From Isoperla grammatica (taxonomy: Eukaryota; Arthropoda; Insecta; Plecoptera; Perlodidae): a stretch of DNA of 64,000 nucleotides. The notes beneath the pieces are model-generated. The model worked only from the letters and a program-made list of their open reading frames with translations. It had not been told where the DNA came from and did not search any database. Each line of letters opens with the position of its first letter. Positions within the stretch are counted from its first letter, which is position 1. The stretch lies in contig OX246744.1 in the NCBI GenBank assembly GCA_945910005.1, positions 40,126,774-40,190,773 on the forward strand. The letters are read 5' to 3'. Positions 22,801-31,665 of the stretch are shown piece by piece. The position numbers were made by a program, and so were the translations under genes.

Positions 22801-23783
22801 AAATGTTATGAGTGTATTCAACGTAATCATCATCATCATCATTATCCATCGCCGTTTCCTGCTTCTGGCAGGGTCAGCTTGGGTTTCACAACCAAATTTT
22901 TCCACCTCTTCCTATCTTCCCACAATCGTGCTTCCTCTACTTGCTCCCAGTTCTCTCCTCTCTTCTGTAGGTCTTCAGCAATCTTTTCCTTCCATTTCTT
23001 CCTTGGTCTTCCCCGTCTTCTTCTTCCTTCGATCCTTTGTTCATATATTCTCCTAGGCATCCTCTCTTCCGTCATCTGTTTCATGTGTCCAAACCATCTC
23101 AGCCTTGTCCTTCCCATTCTGTCCCCTAGCTTCTCCACACCAAGCATTTCTCTAATGTTTGTGTTTCTAATTCTGTCTCTTCTTGTCTTTCCCACCGTGC
23201 TCCTCAGGAATCTCATCTCCGCCGCCTGTATTTGACTTTCTTCTCTATCCCCCATATTCCAGGTTTCTGTCGCATATGTGATGATCGGTATGAAATAGGT
23301 CTTGTACAGTGTCGCCTTGACCTGTATCGGTATTTCCCTGTCCCACACCAGACCTTTTACGAAATATCACAAAGAAATACGAATTAAACATTTTTGTTGT
23401 TATATATACAGATTCACATTGGGCGCGACGTATGGTTGCCCACTGCAAGGTACCAGCAAGCCCTGAGATTAGCAGGAACCAACCGGCCACACAGATTCTT
23501 GAAGGAACTTGCCGTGGCTGTGTTTGGCTACAAGATCTTACAAGAAAGTTCGGTTACTGGGCGTCAAAACCCACGTAACTTAGACGAAGCACCAAAGCCG
23601 TATTTAAACAAAACGAAGCTTGATGCTATATCTGGTAACCATTTATAATTTTTTCTTTTTTGCGTGTGTGTTGTGTGAGTGTGTGTGAGTGTGTGTGGTT
23701 TATTATTATTAGTATGTATTACCATTGATTAAACAGGTGATAATACCACTCTGCTCCGGTCACCAACAACACAACCAGCGTAA
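13833..23783 (+). CDS. Probable seven-exon coiled-coil + BEN-domain protein (BEND5/BEND6-like)
   Basis: Candidate exons: 13833-13859, 15707-15955, 16074-16173, 17036-17074, 19593-19687, 23412-23634, 23737-23783. All phases agree and the total is 780 nt, giving 259 residues plus TAA. Residues about 10-92 are Lys/Glu-rich and heptad-like (VKELEDKLKISNKKITELE), suggesting a coiled coil. The exon at 23412 encodes a BEN domain: HIGRDVWLP, FLKELAVAVFG, LQESSVTG and KTKLDAISG. BEN proteins bind DNA or chromatin partners and mostly repress transcription in the nucleus; coiled coil plus BEN in about 260-280 residues resembles BEND6. Weak points are the tiny first exon and the non-ideal donors after 15955, 17074 and 19687. 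A stronger donor at 19746 would shift the frame. If that one is used the locus may be a pseudogene. Confidence 0.65.
14199..14506. mobile_element. hAT-type MITE, 308 bp, with 8-bp target duplication
   Basis: TAGGGATGGG starts at 14199 and its inverted counterpart CCCATCCCTA ends at 14506. Both sides are flanked by the identical 8-mer GCCTGGAG (14191-14198, 14507-14514), the hAT signature. The interior is full of CGTGTACACGTG-like palindromes. It lies in the first intron of the BEN gene model. Confidence 0.93.
15140..15272. mobile_element. Small MITE-like inverted repeat
   Basis: TAATGGCCGTATTCCATTGG at the left is mirrored by CCATTGGAATATGCCATTA at the right (ending 15272), with inner pairing of CACTGGTGCA and TGCAGACCAGTG. 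No clear target duplication was found. It is intronic in the BEN model. Confidence 0.75.
15707..15955 (+). CDS. Coiled-coil exon of the BEN gene
   Basis: The acceptor TTTCTGTTGTCAG precedes 15707, and the frame is open for 84 codons to a TAG at 15959. It starts ERHTSNEGELRKKI, continues with the coiled-coil block and ends LNALNAPSRVKYWL. For the gene model the exon ends at 15955 (donor GTGTAG) in phase 0. A better-looking donor GTATGT at 15965 lies beyond the in-frame TAG, so it cannot be used in this frame. Charged heptads and low repeat content argue for real coding sequence. Confidence 0.75.
16074..16173 (+). CDS. Third exon of the BEN gene model
   Basis: The acceptor CTTTTCCACAATTGGACAG precedes 16074 and a consensus donor GTGAGT starts at 16174. 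The exon is 100 nt, enters in phase 0 and leaves in phase 1. It encodes LECIYIWSKDSNSS...VEELTSS. The donor abuts a repeated motif (AGTACTTATTTCGTCCATATCC) found again at 16417. Confidence 0.7.
16174..17035. other. Intron with a repeated 22-bp motif and an unassigned ORF
   Basis: AGTACTTATTTCGTCCATATCC occurs at 16178 and 16418. Reverse-complement relatives (GTGGATATGGxxxAAATAAGTAC) occur around 18076, 18112 and 18246. An ORF starting MDIPRILLGHVENEQ (16765-16956) is rich in codons that look translated, but no splice phase joins it to the neighbouring exons. It might be an alternative or relic exon. Confidence 0.5.
17036..17074 (+). CDS. Fourth exon of the BEN gene model
   Basis: The acceptor ACACCCTCGTTGCAG precedes 17036. 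Joined to the phase-1 exon before it, the exon reads CTGHHEEKELPPL. The donor G|GTTTAA at 17075 is weak but leaves the phase (1) that fits the next exon. An alternative donor GTAATA at 17092 would place the next exon in a frame with an immediate stop. Confidence 0.5.
17394..17420. repeat. Poly-C tract, 27 C
   Basis: Homopolymer C run in the intron, equal to G-tract on the minus strand. Length is likely unstable. Confidence 0.95.
18060..18290. repeat. Degenerate GTGGATATGG...AAATAAGTAC repeat cluster
   Basis: Three to four diverged copies of a roughly 20-bp motif (18076, 18112, about 18185, 18246), inverted relative to the copies at 16178 and 16418. The function is unknown. It may be remnants of a small dispersed element. 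Confidence 0.55.
18443..19287 (-). mobile_element. Pogo/Tigger-like DNA transposon remnant, 845 bp
   Basis: Ends CAGTAGTCCCC (18443) and GGGGACTACTG (ending 19287) are inverted, followed inwards by TTCGAA-containing similarity, and TA flanks both sides. This is the pogo/Tigger pattern. The minus strand encodes the N-terminal DNA-binding part of the transposase near one end. The DDE catalytic domain is absent, so this is an internally deleted copy. It is intronic in the BEN gene, on the opposite strand. Confidence 0.9.
18468..18761 (-). pseudogene. CENP-B/Tigger-type HTH fragment of a pogo transposase
   Basis: Starting at an ATG (18761), the frame contains KRKYNETTISS, then NIPLTGVILKQQADMIALKL and GFQCSSGWLWRFQRRYNI. 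The block 'NIP.tG..L...A..iA..L....F..S.GWL.RF..R..I' is the CENP-B-type DNA-binding HTH shared by Tigger/pogo transposases and CENP-B. The frame runs on into non-transposase sequence (EEIYIFRIFIF) near the TIR, so the protein is truncated at about 70 useful residues. Confidence 0.88.
19593..19687 (+). CDS. Fifth exon of the BEN gene model (frame-critical)
   Basis: A strong acceptor TTCATTTCTTTCTAG precedes 19593. Entered in phase 1, the exon reads ELLKSTPLQPPAEGKNSMRT...PKIST. Ending at 19687 (donor GTAGGG, phase 0), it joins the BEN exon in frame. A much better donor (CAG|GTAACA, 19746) exists, but extending to it in this frame meets a TGA at 19736-19738. In the frame that would fit the BEN exon the extension reads ...NPYPAIGLKRDDQ. 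Either the weak donor is used, or a one-base frameshift has broken the exon. Confidence 0.5.
19848..20685. repeat. Five tandem units of 152-173 bp, punctuated by poly-G
   Basis: The anchor CCAAGGGTTTCCATGCC recurs at 19929, 20102, 20254, 20424 and 20594. The bodies are nearly identical; the period changes mainly with the G-run (up to about 24 G). On the minus strand all bodies are open in two frames, one reading AEDDMRRACLAVLLDPLINL, so they could derive from an exon. No splice or start evidence supports a gene. It sits in the intron before the BEN exon. Confidence 0.9.
20686..21639. other. Non-coding AT-rich interval
   Basis: Nothing recognisable apart from an A/T inverted low-complexity stretch at 21478-21520. 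ORFs here have no domain pattern. It is intronic in the BEN model. Confidence 0.6.
21640..21959 (+). pseudogene. LINE C-terminal fragment (CR1-group)
   Basis: The frame ends with ALKLFNKLHNNVN, YKYSLKSFLKSP and FYSIQEYLTA plus a stop at 21954-21956. This parallels the 'KLYN.LP', 'FK..L..yL' and 'YSl.Ef' endings seen at 8640-8776. Only the extreme C-terminus is present. The ORF upstream of about 21640 is probably not LINE. A C-tract (21982-22009) follows shortly after. Confidence 0.7.
21982..22009. repeat. C-rich tract
   Basis: C run interrupted by T (CCCC...TCCCCTCCC), one of several C/G homopolymers in this window. Confidence 0.9.
22010..22825. other. Non-coding interval
   Basis: A short GTTGTGCA-type repeat cluster at 22252-22296 and otherwise no recognised feature. 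It is intronic in the BEN model. Confidence 0.6.
22826..23356 (-). pseudogene. RTE-like LINE ORF2 C-terminal fragment, (GAT)n tail
   Basis: Reading the minus strand from about 23350 to 22842 gives VKATLYKTYFIPIITYATETW, MRFLRSTVGKTRRDRIRN, GHMKQMTEERMPRRIY and RGRPRKKWKEKI. This is the typical post-RT region of RTE-type ('endonuclease-reverse transcriptase') LINEs. After the stop comes (GAT)n at 22827-22843, a trinucleotide tail as in RTE elements. It is 5'-truncated to about 530 bp and ends about 55 bp before the BEN exon. Confidence 0.85.
23412..23634 (+). CDS. BEN-domain exon
   Basis: The acceptor TTGTTATATATACAG precedes 23412 and the donor GTAACC follows at 23635, leaving phase 1. It encodes IHIGRDVWLPTARYQQALRL and NRPHRFLKELAVAVFGYKIL, then ESSVTGRQNP and KTKLDAISG. 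The pattern (IG..VW, a helix before r.l...vF, L..SsvtG, then LD..kl.aI) matches the four-helix BEN fold. If unspliced the frame ends at a TAA four codons later. Confidence 0.85.
23737..23783 (+). CDS. Candidate terminal exon of the BEN gene
   Basis: The acceptor ACCATTGATTAAACAG precedes 23737. Joined in phase 1 to the BEN exon, it reads GDNTTLLRSPTTQPA and TAA at 23781-23783. The intron would be only 102 bp. Confidence 0.6.
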
Positions 23784-24490
23784 ACCGAATAGTGTTTGAC
23801 ACGTGGTTCAATTTCAAAGTTTATTTATTGTATGGAATGTATATTTGAGAAAACGGAACACTGTCGTTGCACTCCCTCTGTCCATGAAAGTTTGTTGTAA
23901 AAGTTTTGCAGTAATTTCTTAATTCTTCACAGAGATTGAATTCCTGCATTGCTACCTTATGTCTTATGTTTAACCTTAACTTATGTTTAATCATTGTGCT
24001 GGATGTAATCTTGAGACTGTTGGCCAAGAGTCAACATGTTGCATTGTTTCATTAGTCTTATTGTATTATCATATTCTATTATAAGTATGTTGATTTGAGT
24101 TTCGACAATGGCTGTAAGTTCTTTAGTTTTACATTTATTATTGAGCATGGCCTGTATTGAAAGCTAGCAATGCTCTTAAATATACATTATCGTGAGATTT
24201 TATTAACCAAGTATGTATGTATTGCACTGCTCTTATTGTTCTATTATATTGTGCATGTAGAATGTAGTAAATTCATTGTAATATATATTTAATGCATGCA
24301 ATGCTTATTTGATTTCTTTTCCCTGTTTCATAAATCATTTAGCTATCGTAAATGTAACCTTAAAGTATTATGTTGATTAAAGTAAAGTGTACTGTACACA
24401 TGCCACACATGCCAGTGTTGCATATTTCTCTCCTTTAGCCCCCCTGTTTCATAAGAATCCCATCTGTGAATGTCCTTGTGTTATTCTCCT
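23784..24490 (+). other. 3'-UTR-like module shared with the RCC1-SINA locus
   Basis: Non-coding AT-rich sequence following the BEN stop. Parts align with 52560-53070 downstream of the RCC1-SINA gene: AAATGTAACCTT, AAAGTGTACTGTACACATG, CCTGTTTCATAAGAATCCC and TTATTCTCCTTAAAG. It runs directly into duplicon B. It may be a true 3' UTR or a dispersed element used as one. No AATAAA is placed with confidence. Confidence 0.55.
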
Positions 24491-24700
24491 TAAAGCCTAT
24501 AGGCCATCGTCTGGTGGAAGAATTGCGGTGTGTTATGGGCCTTTGAAGCAAAGTACGTATTTCTCTTTACTGCTTTGTATCGCAATAAAAGCCTGGCAAG
24601 CTGAGTCGTTGACTGTGTCCTGCCCTAGACAAGGGTGGACAATTCAAGGAGTATTATTGGAGTATTCAATCTTCCAAACTGCTTAATTGCTACAAATAAT

Positions 24701-24876
24701 TTATTACTTATTTATTTATTATTTATCACCTCTTCAGATGTAGTAAACTTAAAACAGAACCTGACGCATTGCCTAACGGCATGAAGAGAGAAGAAAAGGA
24801 GGCCTGTCTCTACTGGTTGACCAGATCTTACATGATGGCCTGATTAAGCCAAATGTGGGCATATGATAAAAAAAAG
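24701..24876 (-). mobile_element. Small retro-insertion with AAAT-type tail
   Basis: Copy A passes directly from CTACAAATAATTT to AGGAGAAACTG (204-224), while copy B has about 175 extra bases. Read on the minus strand, these end in (AATA)n, as in a 5'-truncated LINE or SINE. The family is not recognised. Confidence 0.55.
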
Positions 24877-25078
24877 GAGAGACTGTAGTACCAGCTTAAG
24901 GAGTAAATATAATATTACTGCATTGAAATCACTATTTACATTTCGGGTAAGTTTTCTTAATAAAAATTTAAAATATACGTATGTTTCAATGTAAATACAT
25001 TCGTTTAGGGTTGGTATACGTCCCAAAATATCAGAATTGTCCCGGAAATGCATGAATATCACAGTTTCCAAAGCCTAT

Positions 25079-26754
25079 GACGTCCTTGCATGTCAGCTGT
25101 GACAACTACATCAGCTGTCACTGACGTCCTTGCATGTCAGCTGTGACAACTATATCAGCTGTCACTGACGTCCTTGCATTTCAGCTGTGACAACTACATC
25201 AGCTGTCGATGACGTCCATGCATGTCAGCTGTGACAACTACATCAGCTGTCACTGACGTCCTTGCATGTCAGCTGTGACAACTACATCAGCTGTCACTGA
25301 CGTCCTTGCATGTCAGCTGTGACAACTACATCAGCTGTCACTGACGTCCTTGCATTTCAGCTGAGACAAACACATCAGCTGTCACTGACGTCCTGGCATG
25401 TCAGCTGTGACAACTACATCAGCTGTCACTGACGTCCTTGCATGTCAGCTGTGACAACTATATCAGCTGTCACTGACGTCCTGGCATGTCAGCTGTGACA
25501 ACTACATCAGCTGTCACTGACGTCCTGGCATGTCAGCTGTGACAACTACATCAGCTGTCACTGACGTCCTTGCATGTCAGCTGTGACAACTACATCAGCT
25601 GTCACTGATGTCCCTGCATGTCAGCTGTGACAACTACATCAGCTGTGACTGACGTCCTGGCATGTCAGCTGTGACAACTACATCAGCTGTCACTGACGTC
25701 CTGGCATGTCAGCTGTGACAACTACATCAGCTGTCACTGACGTCCTTGCATGTCAGCTGTGACAACTACATCAGCTGTCACTGACGTCCTGGCATGTCAG
25801 CTGTGACAACTACATCAGCTGTCACTGACGTCCTGGCATGTCAGCTGTGACAACTACATCAGCTGTCACTGACGTCCTGGCATGTCAGCTGTGACAACTA
25901 CATCAGCTGTCACTGACGTCCTGGCATGTCAGCTGTGACAACTACATCAGCTGTCACTGACGTCCTTGCATGTCAGCTGTGACAACTACATCAGCTGTCA
26001 CTGATGTCCCTGCATGTCAGCTGTGACAACTACATCAGCTGTGACTGACGTCCTGGCATGTCAGCTGTGACAACTACATCAGCTGTCACTGACGTCCTGG
26101 CATGTCAGCTGTGACAACTACATCAGCTGTCACTGACGTCCCTGCATATCAGCTGTGACAACTACACCAGCTGTCACTGACGTCCTGGCATGTCAGCTGT
26201 GACAACTACATCAGCTGTCACTGACGTCCTGGCATGTCAGATGTGACAACTACATCAGCTGTCACTGACGTCCTTGCATGTCAGCTGTGACAACTACACC
26301 AGCTGTCACCGACGTCCTGGCATGTCAGCTGTGACAACTACATCAGCTGTCACTGACGTCCTGGCATGTCAGATGTGACAACTACATCAGCTGTCACTGA
26401 CGTCCTTGCATGTCAGCTGTGACAACTACACCAGCTGTCACCGACGTCCTGGCATGTCAGCTGTGACAACTACATCAGCTGTCACTGACGTCCTGGCATG
26501 TCAGCTGTGACAACTACACCAGCTGTCACCGACGTCCTGGCATGTCAGCTGTGACAACTACACCAGCTGTCACTGACGTCCTTGCATGTCAGCTGTGACA
26601 ACTACATCAGCTGTCACTGACGTCCTGGCATGTCAGCTGTGACAACTACATCAGCTGTCACCGACGTCCTGGCATGTCAGCTGTGATAACTACACCAGCT
26701 GTCACTGACGTCCTGGCATGTCAGCTGTGACAACTACATCAACTGTCACTGATG
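25079..26754. repeat. 44-bp minisatellite, copy B, about 38 units
   Basis: Same unit as 421-1901 but more homogeneous and without truncated units. The TGGCATG variant is commoner, and multi-unit blocks recur (25560-25730 versus 25960-26110). It ends at GTCACTGATG before the CCAGCCACTTTCGA segment shared with copy A. Confidence 0.97.
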
Positions 26755-27015
26755 TTCCAGCCACTTTCGATCAGATGGAAGACGTCTGCACATCCTCATC
26801 CGCACTCCCACACAAGTGCGATCCATACCTGCGAGTGTGTACGGTGTCAATTAACGAAAATATAGCAGGCTGTACGCAAGTGCACGCAGGTCGCTCCTGA
26901 TTGGCCCAAAACCGCCGTCGCGCACCGTCCCGCAGAACAACGCAATGTCATGAATAAAAGTTGCATTAGAATATGCCTACAATAGGAAACAGTGTAGTGC
27001 AGCCTGCAGACAGTA

Positions 27016-27164
27016 ATGGTACGTTTACAGCTACGCGTTGCGAGCGAAGCGAGGGCGCGAGCTCCAATCAGCGGCCGAGTTTCATGCAAAGAAGTTACAA
27101 ACTCGGCCGCTGATTGGAGCTCGCGCCCTCGCTTCGCTCGCAACGCGTAGCTGTAACGTACCAT
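27016..27164. mobile_element. Near-perfect hairpin MITE, 149 bp
   Basis: Arms 27016-27082 and 27099-27164 are reverse complements apart from one extra T, with a loop of about 16 bases. The arms are GC-rich (CGAGCGAAGCGAGGGCGCGAG). TAAT(G) flanks both ends, and copy A has the uninterrupted site CAGTTAATGTTGG near 2078-2090. This is consistent with a DNA-transposon-derived hairpin. Confidence 0.92.
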
Positions 27165-27469
27165 AATGTTGGAGAAAAGAAAAACTGATTACCAACAAAA
27201 TTAGGGAGCCTGTTATACAGTCTTGTCAGGCTATTTATACAAACACTGATTTATACTGAAACAAATTATTGTATAATGATCATTTAATAGCATATTATGT
27301 AAGCATAAAGTTGGTCACAAAATAGTGCAGATAATATGTTGAAATTAAATATTAGTTTACAGTAGAAAACTGCTGTATCTACCATGATATTATGTTGGCG
27401 GGTTTTTGTTCCAAATCTTCCTTAATACCGACAAAAATTATTGTATAACGATCATTTAATAGCATATTA

Positions 27470-28882
27470 TTAGATGAGCGTAGCGAAGCGGAGTGAATCT
27501 CTCCATACAACTCGATCGGCGCTTTGTCTGTGTGTGTGTGTGTATGTCTGTATGTATGTGCGCTAAATTTTGTTCGTCGCGCACAGGTCAAACGGCTTGA
27601 CGTATTTGGCTGAAATTTTCTGTCAACATTTGTGACAACTAAACTCGATGCTGTTAACATAACCAGCAAAATTCGTTAAGATGCCAACCTACAAAAAATT
27701 AATTACTGAAAAACAAAAATTGTGTATTTATTTAATTAAATGAAAAGTTACAAACGGATTTAAATAATGTTTCTCATGTAGGTTTATATCAACAGTAGCA
27801 ACTATTGACAATAATTTCAAAATTTTACGTTTATCCGCCATGTTATAAAAAAATATTGTTTATTTACAACAATAATGTCTTCATTTTTACAGTGTTCCGC
27901 CGATATGATTCGCATTTGCGGACTTTTGCAATTAGATACACATAGTATACACCAAAAATAGCGTACGTAACAACAGTTATGCACTATTATTTGGAATCTC
28001 GATAGCTGTCATAAAATGGCAACAATGACATAAGATGCCAACCTACAAAAAATTAACAACTGAAACACATGTTTTGTTATTTATTTAATTAAATTAAAAC
28101 TTACACACGGATATTAATGATTTTTTCTGTGTAAGTCCACATCAATACTATACCAACACTCGACATTAGTTTCAAAATTGTTGCTGTAACCACCATGTTA
28201 TAAACAAATATTGTTTATTTACGGCAGACATTTTCTTCATTTTTACAGTGTTCCACCGATATGATTCGCATTTGCGGACCATTGAAGTTAGATGCACATA
28301 GTATGCTGCAGGAATGGTGTAGGGAGTCAGACCTTTCTCACTATGTATTTGGAATTTTGATAGCTATCATAGAATGGCTACAATGACGTGTTATATTTAA
28401 TGACCTTCACGGCAAACATGCAAATGTTAACAACGAACTTAGTCGACAAATTAAAAAGCTTTTATTATGATTTAAAAGCGGGTTATTGTATGATTAATTA
28501 ATATAAAATTTTAGATATAGTCTGTATCTACATTATGGAATTTTCCATACACTAATAGGTTTAATAGTTTATGAATTAGAGCCCATTGAGTAGACCACGG
28601 TCGAATGAAATTATGCGAAAATCCATCAACTTGAAGGTTTTAATTTCTTTAAAGAAAACTTTTTAACGGATTTTAATAATATTTCGTGCATTTATTAGCA
28701 ACATATCAAGAAATGATATACTTAAGTAATAAGGTTGTAACTTGATCCGCCATCTTGTAAAAAAATCATATATTTATTATAAAGGTATTTTTTTTTTAAG
28801 AGTAATATGATATGCAAATGATTTATTTGATTTGATACATTGAAAAAAATCGCTCATCTGTCAACGCGGAGCGTTTTCCTAG
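27470..28882 (+). mobile_element. Probable non-autonomous Helitron-type element, about 1.4 kb
   Basis: The copy A site CATATTA|TATTAGC is split here between A and T, without target duplication. The right end reads AACGCGGAGCGTT (stem AACGC/GCGTT), then TTCCTAG, fitting a Helitron 3' hairpin followed by CTRR. Subterminal GATGAGCG (27473) and CGCTCATC (28850) are inverted. The left end is TTAGATG rather than the canonical TC, so it may be a Helentron-like variant. No Rep/helicase coding remains. Confidence 0.65.
27677..28385. repeat. Two tandem 354-bp units inside the Helitron-type element
   Basis: TAAGATGCCAACCTACAAAAA at 27677 and 28031 starts two diverged direct repeats, each containing TTACAGTGTTCC, GATATGATTCGCATTTGCGG and ATGGCNACAATGAC. 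A third, more decayed partial copy may lie at 28620-28800. Confidence 0.85.
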
Positions 28883-29689
28883 TATTAGCATAGTATTGGT
28901 CAAGAAATAGTACAGACAGATAATATAGTGAAATAAAAAATTGGTTTGTAGTAGACAATTGTTGCTTTGTTGGCCACGTAATGATCCAAATGCTGCTTCA
29001 TATGCTGTTAAATAATCGCTATACAATAATTGTTCTCGGTATGATGGAGCATTTGGAACAAAAATCCGACAGCACAGCATGATAGATACAAGAATTGTCT
29101 ACTGTAAACCAACCTTTAGTTTCAACATATTATCTCTGCACTATTTTGTGACGAAGAGTATTTAAATGATCGCTATAAAATAGTTTGTTTCGGGATAAAG
29201 CTATATAGTATAAATAATAAGACAGCATAACAGGCTGCCTAATTTTGTACGATAATCAGTTTTTCGTTTCTCCAACATTATCTGTCTGCACTACACTGTA
29301 ACTGGATCCTGTTGTAGGTGTATGATAATGCAATCTTTGAAATAGCATAAATTAAAAATATCTGTTCCCTCGTTACGTTTGAAATTGGAGCCATTTGAGT
29401 ACAGCCTGCTATATTTTCGTAAATTGACACCGTACACACCTTAGACCATCTATCGTACACACCCGCAGGTATGGATCGCTCTTGTGTGGGAGTAGCGGAG
29501 TACAGATGATGTGCAGACGACTTCCATCTCATGTCATCTGTTGCAAGTGCATTTCTCGTCTGATTGAGACGCTCTTGCTGGTTTGGACTTGGTTGGATGA
29601 AGATTTGTCCGGGTTTTATGCCGTTAGTTGTTTCGTAAGTGTTCAGGTTATAGTAACATCCGAATGTGACAACTCTTGCGATAGATTAA

Positions 29690-30120
29690 TAACGCTAGGC
29701 CTAGGCTAGTTTGTCACGCGTGTTGGTTGGGCGTCCTAGGCCTAGGCCTAGCCTAGGCCTGAGCTGTAAGGAATAATATCAATGGCCTAGGCGTAGGCTA
29801 AGCTACCTAGGCCTAGACACACGACGTGCAAAACCGTTGACCTAGGCCCTAACAATTTCAAACCCAGCTGCCCTGGGCATAGGCCTAGGCCTAGGACTGC
29901 CTAGACTTCTAGTGCAGCTAAAGGCCCGATGTACAAAGGTTTACGGCCTAGGCCTCCGCTTGTGTACAACCAGTCTGTGGCTAGGCCTAGTAGGGTCCAG
30001 CTTACAAGGCCTAGCCTATGTAGAAAAGCTCAAGCCTAGCCTGGCAACGGACTCGGAAGTACAAAGGTGAAGGCTTGCCCCCTTGGCTTAGGGCATAGGC
30101 CTAGCCTAGCCACAAGCTGT
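29690..30120. repeat. TAGGCCTA-rich degenerate repeat, copy B
   Basis: Collinear with 9625-10030, with the same palindromic octamers in a slightly different arrangement. Confidence 0.85.
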
Positions 30121-31665
30121 ACGTACAAATATCTAGGGTTAAGAGTAAATACCCAAAGCGCCCGTTACTGTAGAACTTGTGGGCTGACGGGTCACACGCA
30201 TCAGGCGCGTTGACCAATCAGATTGCAAGTTTGCCGCTTCAGCTGCGGTGCATGCGAAACGAATCCATGCAACAATGCAAAACGTGTTTATTTCCAGTGT
30301 TTTGATCAACGACGGAATCCATAAAACCTATACAAAACAAACCACATTAATTTCTTCCACATTTCAAGGTAAGCAACAGCTGCAATTTGTCTCTGCCATA
30401 TAGCGATATTGTATTTGTGAACGGATTGCCTAAGTGTTCCATCACAGATACATTGAGCATTCCGTCACAGATACATTGAGCATATGAATATTTTATTACA
30501 TTTGTCAAAGGTGCAGTTACGCACGTCAGATGTGTTTACAGTAGCGCAATCTTTCGAAGCCTAGTGAAACCCGCAAAACAACATAATAAAATATGTCGCA
30601 ACACGTTCGTAATCTTTAATGTATCTGTGATGAGTGACTAATCAAGCCGTTTACATATACATATTCGTTAGGCGTGCTTTGCTGAGACAAATTGCAGCTC
30701 TTGTTTAATGCCTACATCAAAACGTTGATGAAAGAAATGTGGTTTGTAGGTTAGATTCTGTTGTCGATCAATACACAGGAAATAAACGTTTTGCATTGTT
30801 GCATGGGTTTGTTTTGTGTGCACCACGGCTGAAGCGGCAAACTCACAATCTAAATTGGTCGACGCGCCTGAAGCGTCTTAACGCGTTGCCCCAAATACTC
30901 TATAACGGAAGCTTAAGTCTGGGTCCAGTCCCTCATAGCTTATACCAAGGGCCAAGGCCTATACATTCTTTTTTATATTTTAGGACATTCGATTGTTGTC
31001 CGTATTACGCTTGGCAGTTAGGCCTAGCTCTAGGCCAATTCAATTAGCTATGGTAAGCCTACATTGGAACTGACTTTGGGATTGGTCTTTTTACTAGGCT
31101 AACTTTTAGTGTTACCCATTCCCATTCATACCCTATAGATTACAAAACTGATTACTGTTTTGAATGAACACATTCTTTGGGAAAAAAAGCTTTGAAGCTA
31201 GTCTCAGACATGCCCCTATGTAGGCTTCGTTTTATAGAAGTTGAGAGGGCCTACTGTTTCCAAGTTTGTAGCCACTTCTCTAATGTTTTCAGACTGAGCC
31301 AAACTCCAAAGCAAATTGATCGAGGAAATATATTCCATATGCTCCTTTAAGAAATTATTTTTCAAGGTGATTTTGGTAAAGCCGAATTAAATAGGACTGC
31401 TTGCAAGGGGTTATATGACAATATATAATGAACATTTAAATTTAAGCCACATGTTTGATAAGTGGCTAGCGAATGCCACAAGTGGTGCAAATTTATTTGC
31501 AATCACACGCTAGCATTGTTTTTACATTTGCATTGCATAATTTATCTTAATTTATCAATTAAAAGTAGGTAGGCCTACGTGAACAAAATCTTTTTTTAGT
31601 CTTTGCCTTGGGTTTTGCTTAGGCCTATATATAACTAAAGCGGAATACATTATTCAGCAATGTCG

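Larger units (their letters stand above)
24491..31665. repeat. Duplicon copy B
   Basis: Collinear with 1-12710: shoulder (24491-25078), 44-bp array (25079-26754), foldback core (26755-29535, centre near 28940), TAGGCCTA-rich part (29690-30120) and right flank (30121-31665). It lacks both LINEs, the LTR, the SINE and the two MITEs of copy A. It has its own inserts at 24701-24876, 27016-27164 and 27470-28882. A 22-bp segment (ACAGATACATTGAGCAT) is doubled near 30445-30480. Similarity to copy A fades near 31665. Confidence 0.85.

Noticed and set aside
22808..23235. Plus-strand ORFs rich in Ser/Phe/Leu
   Set aside because: They are antisense shadows of the RTE-like ORF on the minus strand.
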